Shown here one piece after another: positions 18,178 to 27,084 of a stretch of 64,000 nt of DNA; position 1 is the stretch's first letter, and each line of letters starts with the position of its first letter. The notes beneath the pieces are model-generated. The model was not told the origin of the DNA. It was given only the letters and a program-made list of their open reading frames with translations, and made no database searches. A program made the position numbers and the translations under genes. The DNA comes from Kordia sp. SMS9 (GTDB lineage Bacteria > Bacteroidota > Bacteroidia > Flavobacteriales > Flavobacteriaceae). The stretch covers positions 1,788,465 through 1,852,464 of the forward strand of contig NZ_CP031153.1 of assembly GCF_003352465.1 (NCBI RefSeq), written 5' to 3'.

Positions 18178-18384
18178 ATTTATATCAAGTTAAAATCAAT
18201 TTTAAGCCTTAACAATGTTCAAGTATTGAGTAAAAAAGATCAAAAACACATTAAAGGCAGCGACAGCTTTATGTGTCTTGTCATGTGCGAACCCAATGAT
18301 GCAAACACTCCAATTTATAATTATGGTTATTATGATGCAATGGATGCTATTAAAGATGTCAAATTTGGTGAAAACTCATCATAA
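18178..18384 (+). pseudogene. peptide precursor lacking a normal start codon
   Basis: An open frame from the stop at 18172 to TAA at 18382-18384 reads KLKSILSLNNVQVLSKKDQK then HIKG, followed by SDSFMCLVMCEP and an acidic tail rich in Asn and Tyr. SILSLNNVQVLSKxDQKxIKG is a bacteriocin-type leader pattern of flavobacteria that normally ends in GG; here it is GS. No ATG, GTG or TTG precedes the leader. The first residues would need TTA or ATT. An ATG at 18171 is in another frame and stops after 13 codons. It is either decayed or starts at a rare codon. Confidence 0.5.
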
Positions 18385-18469
18385 TCTGAACAAATATATC
18401 TTGTTATTTTATTGATTATTTTAAGACTTTATCATTCATCATAAGGAGTATTTTCATAACTTCGTATTT

Positions 18470-18820
18470 ATGCTAAAAAAGCACACACACATAGAGGCAC
18501 TATTAGCAGATGCTACCAAAGAAGCCTTGTACGAAAAACTCATTGAACAACTCAATAAAGACTTTACACTCGCAAATATTGAAGAAACTTTTCCTGCCAC
18601 TATTTCTCCAAAATCATTACAACGAGAATTGCACGCAATTGTATACCAACTCATTCAAGAAAAGTTTGCGGAATATTTGAATCTACTCTACATTATGGAT
18701 GTTTCGGAAGCAAAAATAAAAGCATTGGATGGTTCGGATATGGTAGTGCTTTCGGAACAAGTCGCCTTTTTAATGCTACAACGCGAATGGCAAAAAGTGT
18801 GGTTTAAAAATAAACTCTAA
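18470..18820 (+). CDS. uncharacterised conserved cytosolic protein
   Basis: 116 residues, mostly helical, with no signal peptide or membrane segment. It begins MLKKHTHIEALLADATKEAL, contains a central EETFPATISPKSLQREL and ends in QREWQKVWFKNKL. The family was not recognised. Its end overlaps the convergent barrel gene (18804-19352) by 17 nt. Codon use resembles the neighbours, so it is probably a real gene. Confidence 0.6.
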   Translation: MLKKHTHIEALLADATKEALYEKLIEQLNKDFTLANIEETFPATISPKSLQRELHAIVYQLIQEKFAEYLNLLYIMDVSEAKIKALDGSDMVVLSEQVAFLMLQREWQKVWFKNKL

Positions 18821-19352
18821 CAAAAGGCACCAATGCATCTGCATAAATACTCTTTTCATCATCGTGTAAAACGTTATAACGCACGCCCACAGTAATCACG
18901 TCAGTAGTATAACCAATGCCAAAAAACACAGCAGGCTGCCAATAATTATCATCTTCAAAAATAGGATCATTAAAATTGCGACTTACGTGCATATATTCAA
19001 ACTCGCTAGAAAGCTGAATTTCAGGCAATGGATTAAACAATCCTATAAAACTTCCACCAACAATCGTCGATTTAAAAAAATCATCGTCATTGAAATAGGT
19101 ATAATTCAACGCAATACCCGCAGAAAACTGGTTGTTAAAATCATAAATAGCACTTGGTGCTACCGTGGCGCTAAAAATTCCGTTCCCAAAACTCAAACCC
19201 AATCCGCCACCATAACGGACATATTGCCAAAAATCACTTCCGTTTTGTTGTGAATCATTCGACGTATTTTGAGAAAATGCTGAAAAGGAACACAACAGCA
19301 GGAAAAACAGTAAAAAAGCACTTTTTGAGGAGTAAAAAACAGATTTTTTCAT
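18804..19352 (-). CDS. outer-membrane beta-barrel-like protein next to sucA
   Basis: 182 residues from ATG 19352. A signal peptide (about 1-31, ending SAFSQ) is followed by alternating amphipathic strands such as YGGGLGLSFGNGIFSATVAP and AVFFGIGYTTDVITVGVRYN and a terminal aromatic FVRVYF, as in small outer-membrane barrels. The in-frame extension to 19457 lacks any signal-like start. Flavobacterial relatives at this position are sometimes labelled alpha-ketoglutarate decarboxylase. The sequence shows no enzyme motif, so that label seems transferred from the adjacent sucA. The function is unknown. Confidence 0.65.
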   Translation of the reverse strand: MKKSVFYSSKSAFLLFFLLLCSFSAFSQNTSNDSQQNGSDFWQYVRYGGGLGLSFGNGIFSATVAPSAIYDFNNQFSAGIALNYTYFNDDDFFKSTIVGGSFIGLFNPLPEIQLSSEFEYMHVSRNFNDPIFEDDNYWQPAVFFGIGYTTDVITVGVRYNVLHDDEKSIYADALVPFVRVYF

Positions 19353-19424
19353 GTATAAAAAAAGCTTATGGATTATATGCATAAATATATATAAAAACTT
19401 GTGATGTGTTTTTATCAAAAGTTG

Positions 19425-19432
19425 TATTTTTG
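19425..19432 (+). promoter_or_regulatory. -7 box TATTTTTG of the sucA operon
   Basis: TATTTTTG lies 37 nt upstream of the sucA start, with a TTG 23 nt further up (19399-19401). It lies in the divergent region shared with the barrel gene. Confidence 0.45.
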
Positions 19433-19469
19433 ATAAAATTTTGTCGAAACAAGACAAGAAAGTAAAAAC

Positions 19470-22244
19470 ATGGATAGATTTTCCTTTTTAAATGCAGCAC
19501 ACACAGCATATTTTGCTGAATTATACGATCAATATTTACAAAATCCAGATAGTGTAGAACCAAGTTGGCGCGCGTTCTTTCAAGGATTCGATTTCGGATT
19601 AGAAAGCAGTGGCGAAGAAATTGCAGAAACAACACAGGTAATCACCAAAGAAGTGATTCCAGAAAATGTAAAAAAAGAATTTGATGTTGTTCGACTCATC
19701 AATGGATATCGCACGCGTGGACATTTATTCACACGAACAAATCCCGTCCGCGAACGTAGAAAATACGAACCTACCTTAGCCTTAGCAAACTTTGAACTCA
19801 GCGAAAGCGACTTGGACAAAACGTTTGAAGCTGGCGAAATTTTAGGTATTGGCAAAACAACACTTCGAAACATAGTAGCACATTTAGAGCGAATTTATTG
19901 TGAATCCATCGGTGTCGAATATATGTATATCCGAAAGCCAGCGCAAATCAAGTGGATTCAAGACAAGCTGAATGTCAATGATAATCACCCAAAATTTTCT
20001 GCCGATACCAAAAAACACATTCTCAAAAAACTAAATGAAGCAGTTTCGTTTGAAAACTTCTTGCACACAAAATATGTAGGGCAAAAACGGTTCTCGCTAG
20101 AAGGTGGAGAATCTCTAATTCCTGCGTTAGATGCAGTTGTAGAAGCAGCGGCAGATAATGGGGTAAAACAATTTGTCTTAGGAATGGCGCACAGAGGTCG
20201 CTTAAACGTATTGACAAATATCTTCGGAAAATCCGCTAAAAATATCTTTAGTGAATTTGATGGAAAAGACTATGAAGAGGCTATTTTTGATGGCGATGTA
20301 AAATATCACTTAGGATTAACGGCTGATAGAATTACAGATTCTGGAAAGAAAATCAACATGAACATTGCGCCAAATCCTTCGCACTTAGAAACGGTTGGTG
20401 CCGTGGTAGAAGGAATCGCAAGAGCAAAACAAGACAGAGATCACGCAGATAACTTCTCTGAAGTATTGCCAATTGTCATTCACGGTGATGCTGCGATTGC
20501 AGGACAAGGCTTGGTGTACGAAATCGTTCAAATGTCACAACTAGACGGTTACAAAACTGGCGGAACCATTCATATTGTCATCAACAATCAAGTTGGATTT
20601 ACCACAAACTATCTCGATGCGCGTTCGTCTACCTATTGTACCGATGTTGGAAAAGTTACGCTTTCACCAGTATTACACGTCAATGCAGATGCTGCAGAAG
20701 CGGTAGTACACGCTGCGTTATTTGCGTTAGAATACCGAATGACGTTCCAACGCGATGTATTCATTGACTTATTAGGATATCGTAAATACGGACACAATGA
20801 AGGTGATGAACCGCGTTTTACACAACCAAAACTATACAAAGCAATTTCTAAACATAGCAATCCAAGAGATATCTACGCGGAAAAACTACGCAAACAAGGT
20901 GTCATTGATGAAAACTATGTAAAAGAATTAGAGAAAGCATACAAAGACAAACTTGAAGAAAAGCTTGAAGATTCTCGTAAAGAAGAAAAAACAGTCATTA
21001 CGCCATTCATGCAAGACGCTTGGAACGACTTAGGGTTGGAAAGAGTGGATGAAAAAGAAATGGCAAAAGAGATTGATACGAGTTATTCGAAAGAAAAACT
21101 AGAAAAAATTGCCAAAACGGTTTCCAAATTACCCGAAGACAAAAAGTTTTTACGCAAAGTAAATCGTATTGTTTCCGATCGTCATAAAATGTTTTTTGAA
21201 AAAAATGCGATTGACTGGGGAATGGGTGAAACATTGGCGTATGGTTCTTTATTAGAAGAAGGATTTGACGTGCGAATCACAGGACAAGATGTAGAAAGAG
21301 GAACATTCTCGCACCGTCACGCCGTTGTAAAAGTGGAAGAATCAGAAGAAGAAATCAAGTTACTAGATCACATTTCAGAAGATCAAGGGAAATTCTATAT
21401 CTATAATTCCTTACTTTCAGAATATGGTGTAGTAGGATTTGATTATGGATACGCCATGGCAAGTCCAAACACGCTCACCATTTGGGAAGCACAATTTGGA
21501 GACTTTAGCAACGGAGCGCAAATTATGATTGACCAATACATTTCTTCAGCAGAAGACAAATGGAAAACACAAAACGGATTGGTGATGTTGTTGCCGCACG
21601 GTTATGAAGGTCAAGGAGCAGAACATTCATCTGCGCGTATGGAGCGCTATTTACAATTATGTGCCAAAGACAATATGTTTGTGGCAGATTGTACAACGCC
21701 TGCAAACTTCTATCACTTACTGCGTCGTCAAATGAAGGCTGGTTTTAGAAAACCATTAATCGTATTTACACCAAAAAGTCTATTGCGTTTGCCAAAAGCA
21801 GTTTCTACAGTAGAAGAATTTACAAATGGAAGCTTCCAAACGTTGATTGATGATGTAAATGCAGATGCTAAAAAAGTGAAAACATTGGTATTCTGTACAG
21901 GAAAATTCTATTATGATCTATTAGAAGAACGTGCAACTCAAGGCAGAGAAGATGATGTTGCTTTAGTGCGATTGGAACAATTATTTCCATTGCCAAAAAC
22001 AAAAATTAGAGAAATACTCGCAAAATATACCAACGCCGATGATGTAGTTTGGGCACAAGAAGAACCAAGAAACATGGGAGCGTACAGCCACTTACTCATG
22101 CACATGGACGAAATACGAAACTTTAGAGTTGCCTCTAGAAGATTCTATGGAGCACCAGCCGCAGGAAGTTCCGTACGATCCAAACGACGTCATGCAGAGG
22201 TAATTGCATACGTTTTTGACAAAACGAAAAACAATATGCGTTAA
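19470..22244 (+). CDS. sucA: 2-oxoglutarate dehydrogenase E1 component
   Basis: 924 residues, full length. It decarboxylates 2-oxoglutarate with thiamine diphosphate and passes succinyl to the E2 lipoyl group in the TCA cycle. It has the N-terminal FLNAAHTAYFAELYDQYL segment, the FSLEGGESLIPALD and MAHRGRLNVLTNIFGK active-site regions, the ThDP-binding GDAAIAGQGLVYE, and the transketolase-like C-terminal part (ITGQDVERGTFSHRHAV, HGYEGQGAEHSSARMERYLQ). It is followed by sucB after 106 nt that hold a small repeat. Confidence 0.97.
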   Translation: MDRFSFLNAAHTAYFAELYDQYLQNPDSVEPSWRAFFQGFDFGLESSGEEIAETTQVITKEVIPENVKKEFDVVRLINGYRTRGHLFTRTNPVRERRKYEPTLALANFELSESDLDKTFEAGEILGIGKTTLRNIVAHLERIYCESIGVEYMYIRKPAQIKWIQDKLNVNDNHPKFSADTKKHILKKLNEAVSFENFLHTKYVGQKRFSLEGGESLIPALDAVVEAAADNGVKQFVLGMAHRGRLNVLTNIFGKSAKNIFSEFDGKDYEEAIFDGDVKYHLGLTADRITDSGKKINMNIAPNPSHLETVGAVVEGIARAKQDRDHADNFSEVLPIVIHGDAAIAGQGLVYEIVQMSQLDGYKTGGTIHIVINNQVGFTTNYLDARSSTYCTDVGKVTLSPVLHVNADAAEAVVHAALFALEYRMTFQRDVFIDLLGYRKYGHNEGDEPRFTQPKLYKAISKHSNPRDIYAEKLRKQGVIDENYVKELEKAYKDKLEEKLEDSRKEEKTVITPFMQDAWNDLGLERVDEKEMAKEIDTSYSKEKLEKIAKTVSKLPEDKKFLRKVNRIVSDRHKMFFEKNAIDWGMGETLAYGSLLEEGFDVRITGQDVERGTFSHRHAVVKVEESEEEIKLLDHISEDQGKFYIYNSLLSEYGVVGFDYGYAMASPNTLTIWEAQFGDFSNGAQIMIDQYISSAEDKWKTQNGLVMLLPHGYEGQGAEHSSARMERYLQLCAKDNMFVADCTTPANFYHLLRRQMKAGFRKPLIVFTPKSLLRLPKAVSTVEEFTNGSFQTLIDDVNADAKKVKTLVFCTGKFYYDLLEERATQGREDDVALVRLEQLFPLPKTKIREILAKYTNADDVVWAQEEPRNMGAYSHLLMHMDEIRNFRVASRRFYGAPAAGSSVRSKRRHAEVIAYVFDKTKNNMR

Positions 22245-22284
22245 GGATAGTATTTCAATAACGCTCAATGCGCAAATACGAATA

Positions 22285-22313
22285 GCGGTCACCGAGCCTG
22301 CCGAAGTGACGCT
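22285..22313. repeat. short dispersed palindrome between sucA and sucB
   Basis: GTCAC-CGAGCCTGCCGAA-GTGAC forms a hairpin with flanking AGCG/GCT. The CGAGCCTG(C/T)CGAAGTGAC core is a common flavobacterial intergenic repeat. It could form a stem in the sucA-sucB mRNA. Confidence 0.5.
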
Positions 22314-22350
22314 ACAAAAACAAAAAATAAAAACTAAAATATAGAACACG

Positions 22351-23574
22351 ATGATTTTAGAAATGAAAGTTCCTTCGCCAGGAGAATCCATCACTACAGT
22401 AGAAATTGCAGAATGGTTAGTAGCAGATGGCGATTACGTAGAAAAAGACCAAGCAATTGCTGAGGTTGATTCTGACAAAGCAACTTTAGAGTTGCCAGCA
22501 GAAGCTAGTGGAACAATCACCTTAAAAGCCGAAGAAGGCGATGAAGTAGAAGTAGGACAAGTAGTTTGCCTGATTGATACAAGTGCCGAAGCACCAACTG
22601 GTGACGCGCCGAAAGAAGAAAAGAAAGTGGAAGCTCCAAAAGCAGAAGCGCCAAAACCAGCAGAAACGCCAAAAGCAACGGAACCAACAAAAACATACGC
22701 AACAGGAACTGCGTCTCCAGCAGCGAAAAAAGTATTGGCAGAAAAAGGCATGAGCGCCAACGAAGTAACAGGAACAGGAAAAGATGGTCGTGTAACCAAA
22801 GATGACGCTGTAAAAGCACAACCAAGTATGGGAACACCAACAGGTGGAACCCGCGGAAGTGAGCGTAAAAAATTATCAATGTTGCGCAGAAAAGTAGCGG
22901 AACGTTTAGTATCTGCTAAGAATGAAACAGCCATGTTAACTACGTTTAACGAAGTGAACATGAAGCCAATTTTTGAACTGCGTAAAGAATACAAAGAAAC
23001 GTTCAAAGCAAAGCACGGTGTAGGTTTAGGATTTATGTCTTTCTTTACCTTAGCTATTGTAAGAGCGTTAAAACTATATCCAGCAGTAAACTCTATGATT
23101 GATGGAAAAGAAATGATCAGTTATGATTTCTGCGACATCAGTATTGCAGTTTCTGGACCAAAAGGGTTGATGGTTCCAGTGATTAGAAATGCAGAAAACT
23201 TATCGTTTAGAGGTGTAGAATCGGAAGTAAAACGATTGGCAATTCGTGCGCGTGATGGACAAATTACAGTGGACGAAATGACTGGTGGAACATTTACCAT
23301 TTCAAATGGTGGCGTTTTCGGCAGTATGTTATCAACACCAATAATCAATCCGCCACAATCAGGAATTTTAGGAATGCACAACATTGTAGAAAGACCAATG
23401 GCAGTCAATGGACAAGTGGTTATTCTTCCAATTATGTATGTTGCGTTGTCGTATGATCACAGAATCATTGACGGAAAAGAATCTGTTGGATTCCTAGTAG
23501 CTGTAAAAGAAGCGCTAGAAAATCCTGTTGAATTATTGATGGACAACAATGTGAAAAAAGCATTAGAATTGTAA
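22351..23574 (+). CDS. sucB: dihydrolipoyllysine-residue succinyltransferase (E2 of 2-oxoglutarate dehydrogenase)
   Basis: 407 residues. An N-terminal lipoyl domain (about 1-77) has the DSDKATLEL lipoylation site. An Ala/Pro/Glu/Lys-rich linker (about 80-115) leads to an E3-binding domain (about 118-155, [19 protein letters not shown] and [13 protein letters not shown]). The catalytic domain (about 175-407) ends with the acyltransferase motif [13 protein letters not shown] (HxxxDG). It transfers succinyl from lipoamide to CoA. It is in an operon with sucA. Confidence 0.96.
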   Translation: MILEMKVPSPGESITTVEIAEWLVADGDYVEKDQAIAEVDSDKATLELPAEASGTITLKAEEGDEVEVGQVVCLIDTSAEAPTGDAPKEEKKVEAPKAEAPKPAETPKATEPTKTYATGTASPAAKKVLAEKGMSANEVTGTGKDGRVTKDDAVKAQPSMGTPTGGTRGSERKKLSMLRRKVAERLVSAKNETAMLTTFNEVNMKPIFELRKEYKETFKAKHGVGLGFMSFFTLAIVRALKLYPAVNSMIDGKEMISYDFCDISIAVSGPKGLMVPVIRNAENLSFRGVESEVKRLAIRARDGQITVDEMTGGTFTISNGGVFGSMLSTPIINPPQSGILGMHNIVERPMAVNGQVVILPIMYVALSYDHRIIDGKESVGFLVAVKEALENPVELLMDNNVKKALEL

Positions 23575-23598
23575 AAAAATATTCAAATATAAGTACAG

Positions 23599-23628
23599 AG
23601 CGCGATTGTAATGATTGCGCTTTTTTTT
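23599..23628 (+). terminator. sucAB terminator
   Basis: AGCGCGAT (23599-23606) pairs with ATTGCGCT (23614-23621), with one G-T pair, and is followed by a run of eight T. Confidence 0.85.
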
Positions 23629-23730
23629 GTTTTTATTTGAAGTCAAAGCTTACCACAAATTTTATAATTTGCCAAGCTCAATGTCCAATTCTCGCAATAA
23701 CGAATCAAAATAACCTATAAATAAATCAAC

Positions 23731-23825
23731 AATCTAAAATCGTACATCTGAAATCGTCAATCGCACATCTCAAACGTCACTTTGAGTGAATTTGTGCAAC
23801 AAATTAGTATCGAGAAGTGTTTGAA
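23731..23825. repeat. spacer with short direct repeats and a partial TCGAG-type repeat
   Basis: The intergenic stretch 23629-23965 has no ORF. It contains near-tandem units built on AAATCGT and ACATCT (about 23736-23770), then GTCACTTTGAGTG and TATCGAGAAG (23771-23820), a degenerate copy of the dispersed repeat seen complete at 51232-51343. Confidence 0.45.
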
Positions 23826-23965
23826 AATCGTAATAAATTAACTTTTTTATAAGAGTTTAATTGTTGCTTTAATGCTTTATTTTCAGTAATTTAGATAGAT
23901 TAAATAGTTTTCTTTTTCTCGTGAAAAAACAGGCTATTTTTAGATTATACCAAAAACCCATCGCT

Positions 23966-25999
23966 ATGAAAAAAACAGCTACCATTCTCATATCATTTCT
24001 CTTTGCATGTACCGCATTTGCGCAATATGAAATTACGATTGATGCCTATATTTTGGATAGAGACACTAATGAACCAATTCCGCATGTAAATGTAGAATTT
24101 CCAGATAAAGATATAAAAGCTGTGACCGATGTCTCGGGAAAATTCACGCTTACCTTTGATGAAGGTTGGATTCGTGGGCAAGATTCGTTTCAACTTTCTG
24201 CCAATAACTACAAAACGGTAACAACGGTCATGTCAAAACTTGATCGGTATTTGTCTGTTTCAGATAAGATATATTTAAAAATGGACGAAGCATCACAAAA
24301 TAAAAATACCATTACAGGAGTCGTTGCTGCCGAAAAAGATTTGACCATTCAAAATGCTTCAGTTCAAATTAAAAATACCTTCATTACAGCACATACAAAT
24401 TTTGATGGTGAATTTGATATCGCTGCGAAAGTTGGTGATACCTTAGTAATTGATTATTTAGGAATGAATTCGAAGGAAGTTGTTGTACGTGACAGAAATC
24501 CGATAGATATCACGCTAAAATCCGATAGAGAATTACTCAAAGAAGTTGCCTTAAAAGGTAAGAAAAAACAAAAGAAAAAAGAATATGTCGACACCGGATT
24601 TGGAGCAGTAAACCTAGATACGTTTAGTCCAAGTACTGTAATAAATTCAGAGGATATTGGACCTCAACACATTTATACATCGGATGTGTTGCGTGGAAGT
24701 GTGGCAGGTTTGTTTGTATACAATGGCGGTGTCAATACAAGACCGCGATATGGAATTTCTCCACAGCAAATGCTTCGAAATACCAATCCAACGCCGATAG
24801 AATCAGCTTCGCAAACTTTAATGCTCATTAGAGGACAACAAGTACAAGTGTTTTATGATGGATTTCCGTTTCGCGGAAGTGTAGATGATATTGAATTGCG
24901 AACTATTGATAATATTGTCATCTTAAAATCTATAAATTCTACCATTTTATACGGTGGATTACCAACGATTTTAATTACCTCTAAAAATAGATTCTTAAAA
25001 AAAGATGCGAATGGAAATGTGGTCAATTCAGCACTTCTAACAAATAACAATTACAAAGAAGCTGTTCCGCTTATTATGAACAAGGAAGAAAAACCATTGT
25101 ACATTTTGGAACTCGAAACGGCAAAAAGTTACCAACAGGCAATGACGATTTTTGGGCAACAACAACAAAACTCATTGCGTCAAACCATTCCGTATTATTT
25201 AGATACAGCCGAATATTTTAAAAGATGGGGAAAAGATAAATCTTTAGCAATTTTAAAAAATATAGAAGTATTGGCAGAAGAAAATCCAAGAGCGTTGAAA
25301 AGTTTGGCGTATAAACTAGAAGAATTGGACGAATTTGTCTTAGCGAAAAGTGTTTATCAGCGAATTGCAGCGTTGTTACCAAACGCTTCGCAATCATACA
25401 GAGATTTGGCGTTGGCGTACAAACGTGCAGGAAACTATCAAGAATCATTGGATTTATATGTGAAAATGTTGACAGATTCGTTTGAAACGATAGATTTCTC
25501 AGGCATTGAAAAACCATTATTAAGTGAAATGCAACAATTGCTTCGCAGACACCGAGTGGAGCTTGATTACAAAGACATTCCGTCAAACTTACTCAAAGCA
25601 ACGTTTAAATATGATGTGCGATTAGTAGTAGAATGGAATCGACCTAATGCGGAATTTGAATTGCAATTTGTAAATCCTTCCAAGAAGTTTTACACATGGG
25701 AACATTCGATTCTTGCGAACAAAGATCGTTTGTTGGACGAAGCGAAAAACGGATATCACATGGAAGAACATATCATTGATGAAGCAGACATCACAGGCGA
25801 TTGGATTGTAAATATTAAAAGCTTGGAAGAAGAAGAAAACATCAATCCAACCTATTTAAAATACACGCTATACACAAACTACGGCGCGCCAAATCAAGAA
25901 CGCACGATTAAAGTGGTGAAACTGTACAAGCATCAGCAAAAAGTAACCTTAGATAAAATTAAATACCAGCCACAAGCGTCGTCAACAACGCAACGATAA
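23966..25999 (+). CDS. carboxypeptidase-regulatory-like/TonB-plug-like protein with TPR region
   Basis: 677 residues from ATG 23966 (MKKTATILISFLFACTAFAQ is a clear signal peptide; the frame extends 15 codons upstream without one). Residues about 20-115 and about 120-195 are two carboxypeptidase D regulatory-like (Ig-type) domains. About 230-345 resembles a TonB-receptor plug (GPQHIYTSDVLRGSVAGLFV). Helical TPR repeats follow (about 400-520), then a beta-rich end. It lacks the barrel of a TonB receptor. It is probably an envelope protein of the SusC-like accessory type; the function is unknown. Confidence 0.65.
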   Translation: MKKTATILISFLFACTAFAQYEITIDAYILDRDTNEPIPHVNVEFPDKDIKAVTDVSGKFTLTFDEGWIRGQDSFQLSANNYKTVTTVMSKLDRYLSVSDKIYLKMDEASQNKNTITGVVAAEKDLTIQNASVQIKNTFITAHTNFDGEFDIAAKVGDTLVIDYLGMNSKEVVVRDRNPIDITLKSDRELLKEVALKGKKKQKKKEYVDTGFGAVNLDTFSPSTVINSEDIGPQHIYTSDVLRGSVAGLFVYNGGVNTRPRYGISPQQMLRNTNPTPIESASQTLMLIRGQQVQVFYDGFPFRGSVDDIELRTIDNIVILKSINSTILYGGLPTILITSKNRFLKKDANGNVVNSALLTNNNYKEAVPLIMNKEEKPLYILELETAKSYQQAMTIFGQQQQNSLRQTIPYYLDTAEYFKRWGKDKSLAILKNIEVLAEENPRALKSLAYKLEELDEFVLAKSVYQRIAALLPNASQSYRDLALAYKRAGNYQESLDLYVKMLTDSFETIDFSGIEKPLLSEMQQLLRRHRVELDYKDIPSNLLKATFKYDVRLVVEWNRPNAEFELQFVNPSKKFYTWEHSILANKDRLLDEAKNGYHMEEHIIDEADITGDWIVNIKSLEEEENINPTYLKYTLYTNYGAPNQERTIKVVKLYKHQQKVTLDKIKYQPQASSTTQR

Positions 26000-26021
26000 G
26001 TAGCATGTATTGAAACAATTT

Positions 26022-26126
26022 TTAGATCAATGCGTATACATTTACACAAAACGCTGCAATCAATAAAATTACTTGTATGGCAAAAAGTATGGTAAATCGT
26101 TTATTATGATGAGCTAGGGAATTCAT
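26022..26126 (-). CDS. possible 34-residue single-helix membrane peptide
   Basis: ATG 26126 opens a 34-codon frame (MNSLAHHNKRFTILFAIQVI, then LLIAAFCVNVYALI). It has a basic N-terminus followed by one hydrophobic helix. It sits between the convergent TPR-region gene and the retropepsin-like gene. There is no known homologue, and the evidence is only composition and frame. Confidence 0.3.
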   Translation of the reverse strand: MNSLAHHNKRFTILFAIQVILLIAAFCVNVYALI

Positions 26127-26330
26127 AATAAATAAGTTTGATTAATAATACTGTAAAATTCCCAAAAATAAGCACGCCAAACAATACGTAAAATTACCTG
26201 TTTTTTTACTTCAACTCATACTTGAGTCGAATTACTTCCGTCGTAGGATGGAATCTCCAAGGAATTGTTTTTTCCTTTTAGAATCAATACTAAAAGCGAG
26301 AATAAAACATTCAAGACAGTTATTGAAGTT

Positions 26331-26426
26331 ATGCCAATTCTACTATAAGATGCAAAACATTCGCAGCGTTCTATAATGCCAAAGCAACTTCGCTTTTTAA
26401 GTTGCATCTTATCGTAAAATTGGTAT
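26331..26426. repeat. 96-bp element with 25-bp imperfect inverted ends and a competing inner hairpin
   Basis: The left arm 26331-26355 and right arm 26402-26426 are inverse copies with 4 mismatches, including a perfect ATAAGATGCAA/TTGCATCTTAT. Inside, GCAACTT (26384-26390) can pair with AAGTTGC (26399-26405), which overlaps the right arm, so two mutually exclusive hairpins are possible. It could be a small MITE-like remnant or an RNA switch. The rest of the 26127-26449 gap shows nothing else supportable; a 63-codon frame on the minus strand here is not credible as a gene. Confidence 0.55.
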
Positions 26427-26449
26427 TATTTTAGTTTTGTCTAACAGAA

Positions 26450-26890
26450 TCACTTCAAATACAAACAATTCTTGTTGTAATCAATCACAGCTTTTCCAGT
26501 GCGTAAAATATCGGCACCAATAATTCCGTTTACAGGTTTCGCTTCATGCTGTGTCAAGGCTGTATTTACATGGTCTAAGTTGAACAAAACTAGGGCAACT
26601 TTTTTATTTTTCCACTTTCCAATATGAACCGTATTCTTTTTAGAAATTTGCGTTTCCATATTCACTGCACCTGCACCTGCAGCTTTAATCTTAGAATCTT
26701 TGGCTTTTAGTTTGAAAATTTTCACGGCTTCAAAACCTACACAAGACGTGGAAGCGCCGGTATCTAAAATAAAACTTCCTTCTACACCATTAATTTTCGC
26801 TTTTACTTCGTAATGATTCGTATTAATTCTATTCAGCTTAATGCGCTTATATCCTTTATCCAGTAAAAACTTTCGTAAACTTTTCTTCAT
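26450..26890 (-). CDS. retropepsin-like aspartic protease
   Basis: 146 residues from ATG 26890 (MKKSLRKFLLDKGYKRIKLN). The domain starts with YEVKAKINGVEGSFILDTGA, whose DTGAS is the catalytic motif of single-domain retropepsin-like proteases. It later has VNGIIGADILRTGKAVIDY, the second conserved block. These bacterial proteins act as dimers, and their substrates are mostly unknown. The open frame extends to 26992 but adds a sequence with no family resemblance. No signal peptide is seen from the chosen start. Confidence 0.8.
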   Translation of the reverse strand: MKKSLRKFLLDKGYKRIKLNRINTNHYEVKAKINGVEGSFILDTGASTSCVGFEAVKIFKLKAKDSKIKAAGAGAVNMETQISKKNTVHIGKWKNKKVALVLFNLDHVNTALTQHEAKPVNGIIGADILRTGKAVIDYNKNCLYLK

Positions 26891-27072
26891 CCGTAAAAAT
26901 GTATAATTGTATTTAGTGAACTCGTTTAAAATGTCTAATTTTCGCTTACATCTTAAAAGAGTAAACAAGTTCAATACAAAAATACAAATCAAAACGCGAG
27001 TCTTTGATAAATAAAGCTAAAAAAAGAAAACCTTTTTAAAATGATAGTCCGTAAAATTCTTTTTGAAAATAC

Positions 27073-27080
27073 TATTTTTG
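27073..27080 (+). promoter_or_regulatory. -7 box TATTTTTG directly before tatD
   Basis: TATTTTTG ends only 4 nt before the tatD ATG. With the usual 5-7 nt to the transcription start, the mRNA would begin at or within a few bases of the start codon, so tatD is probably leaderless. Confidence 0.5.
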
Positions 27081-27084
27081 CGGC

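Noticed and set aside
17980..18193. 70-codon plus-strand frame starting MMTLCNRSF
   Set aside because: It overlaps the repeated upstream element and the decayed precursor in another frame; composition looks random.
22434..23006. Long minus-strand frames inside sucB (about 100-190 codons)
   Set aside because: Shadows of the Ala/Pro/Glu/Lys-rich linker; composition is Ser/Phe/Leu-rich without any family.
26216..26407. 63-codon minus-strand frame starting MQLKKRSCF
   Set aside because: Its first third is made of the inverted element at 26331-26426; no promoter or conservation is visible.
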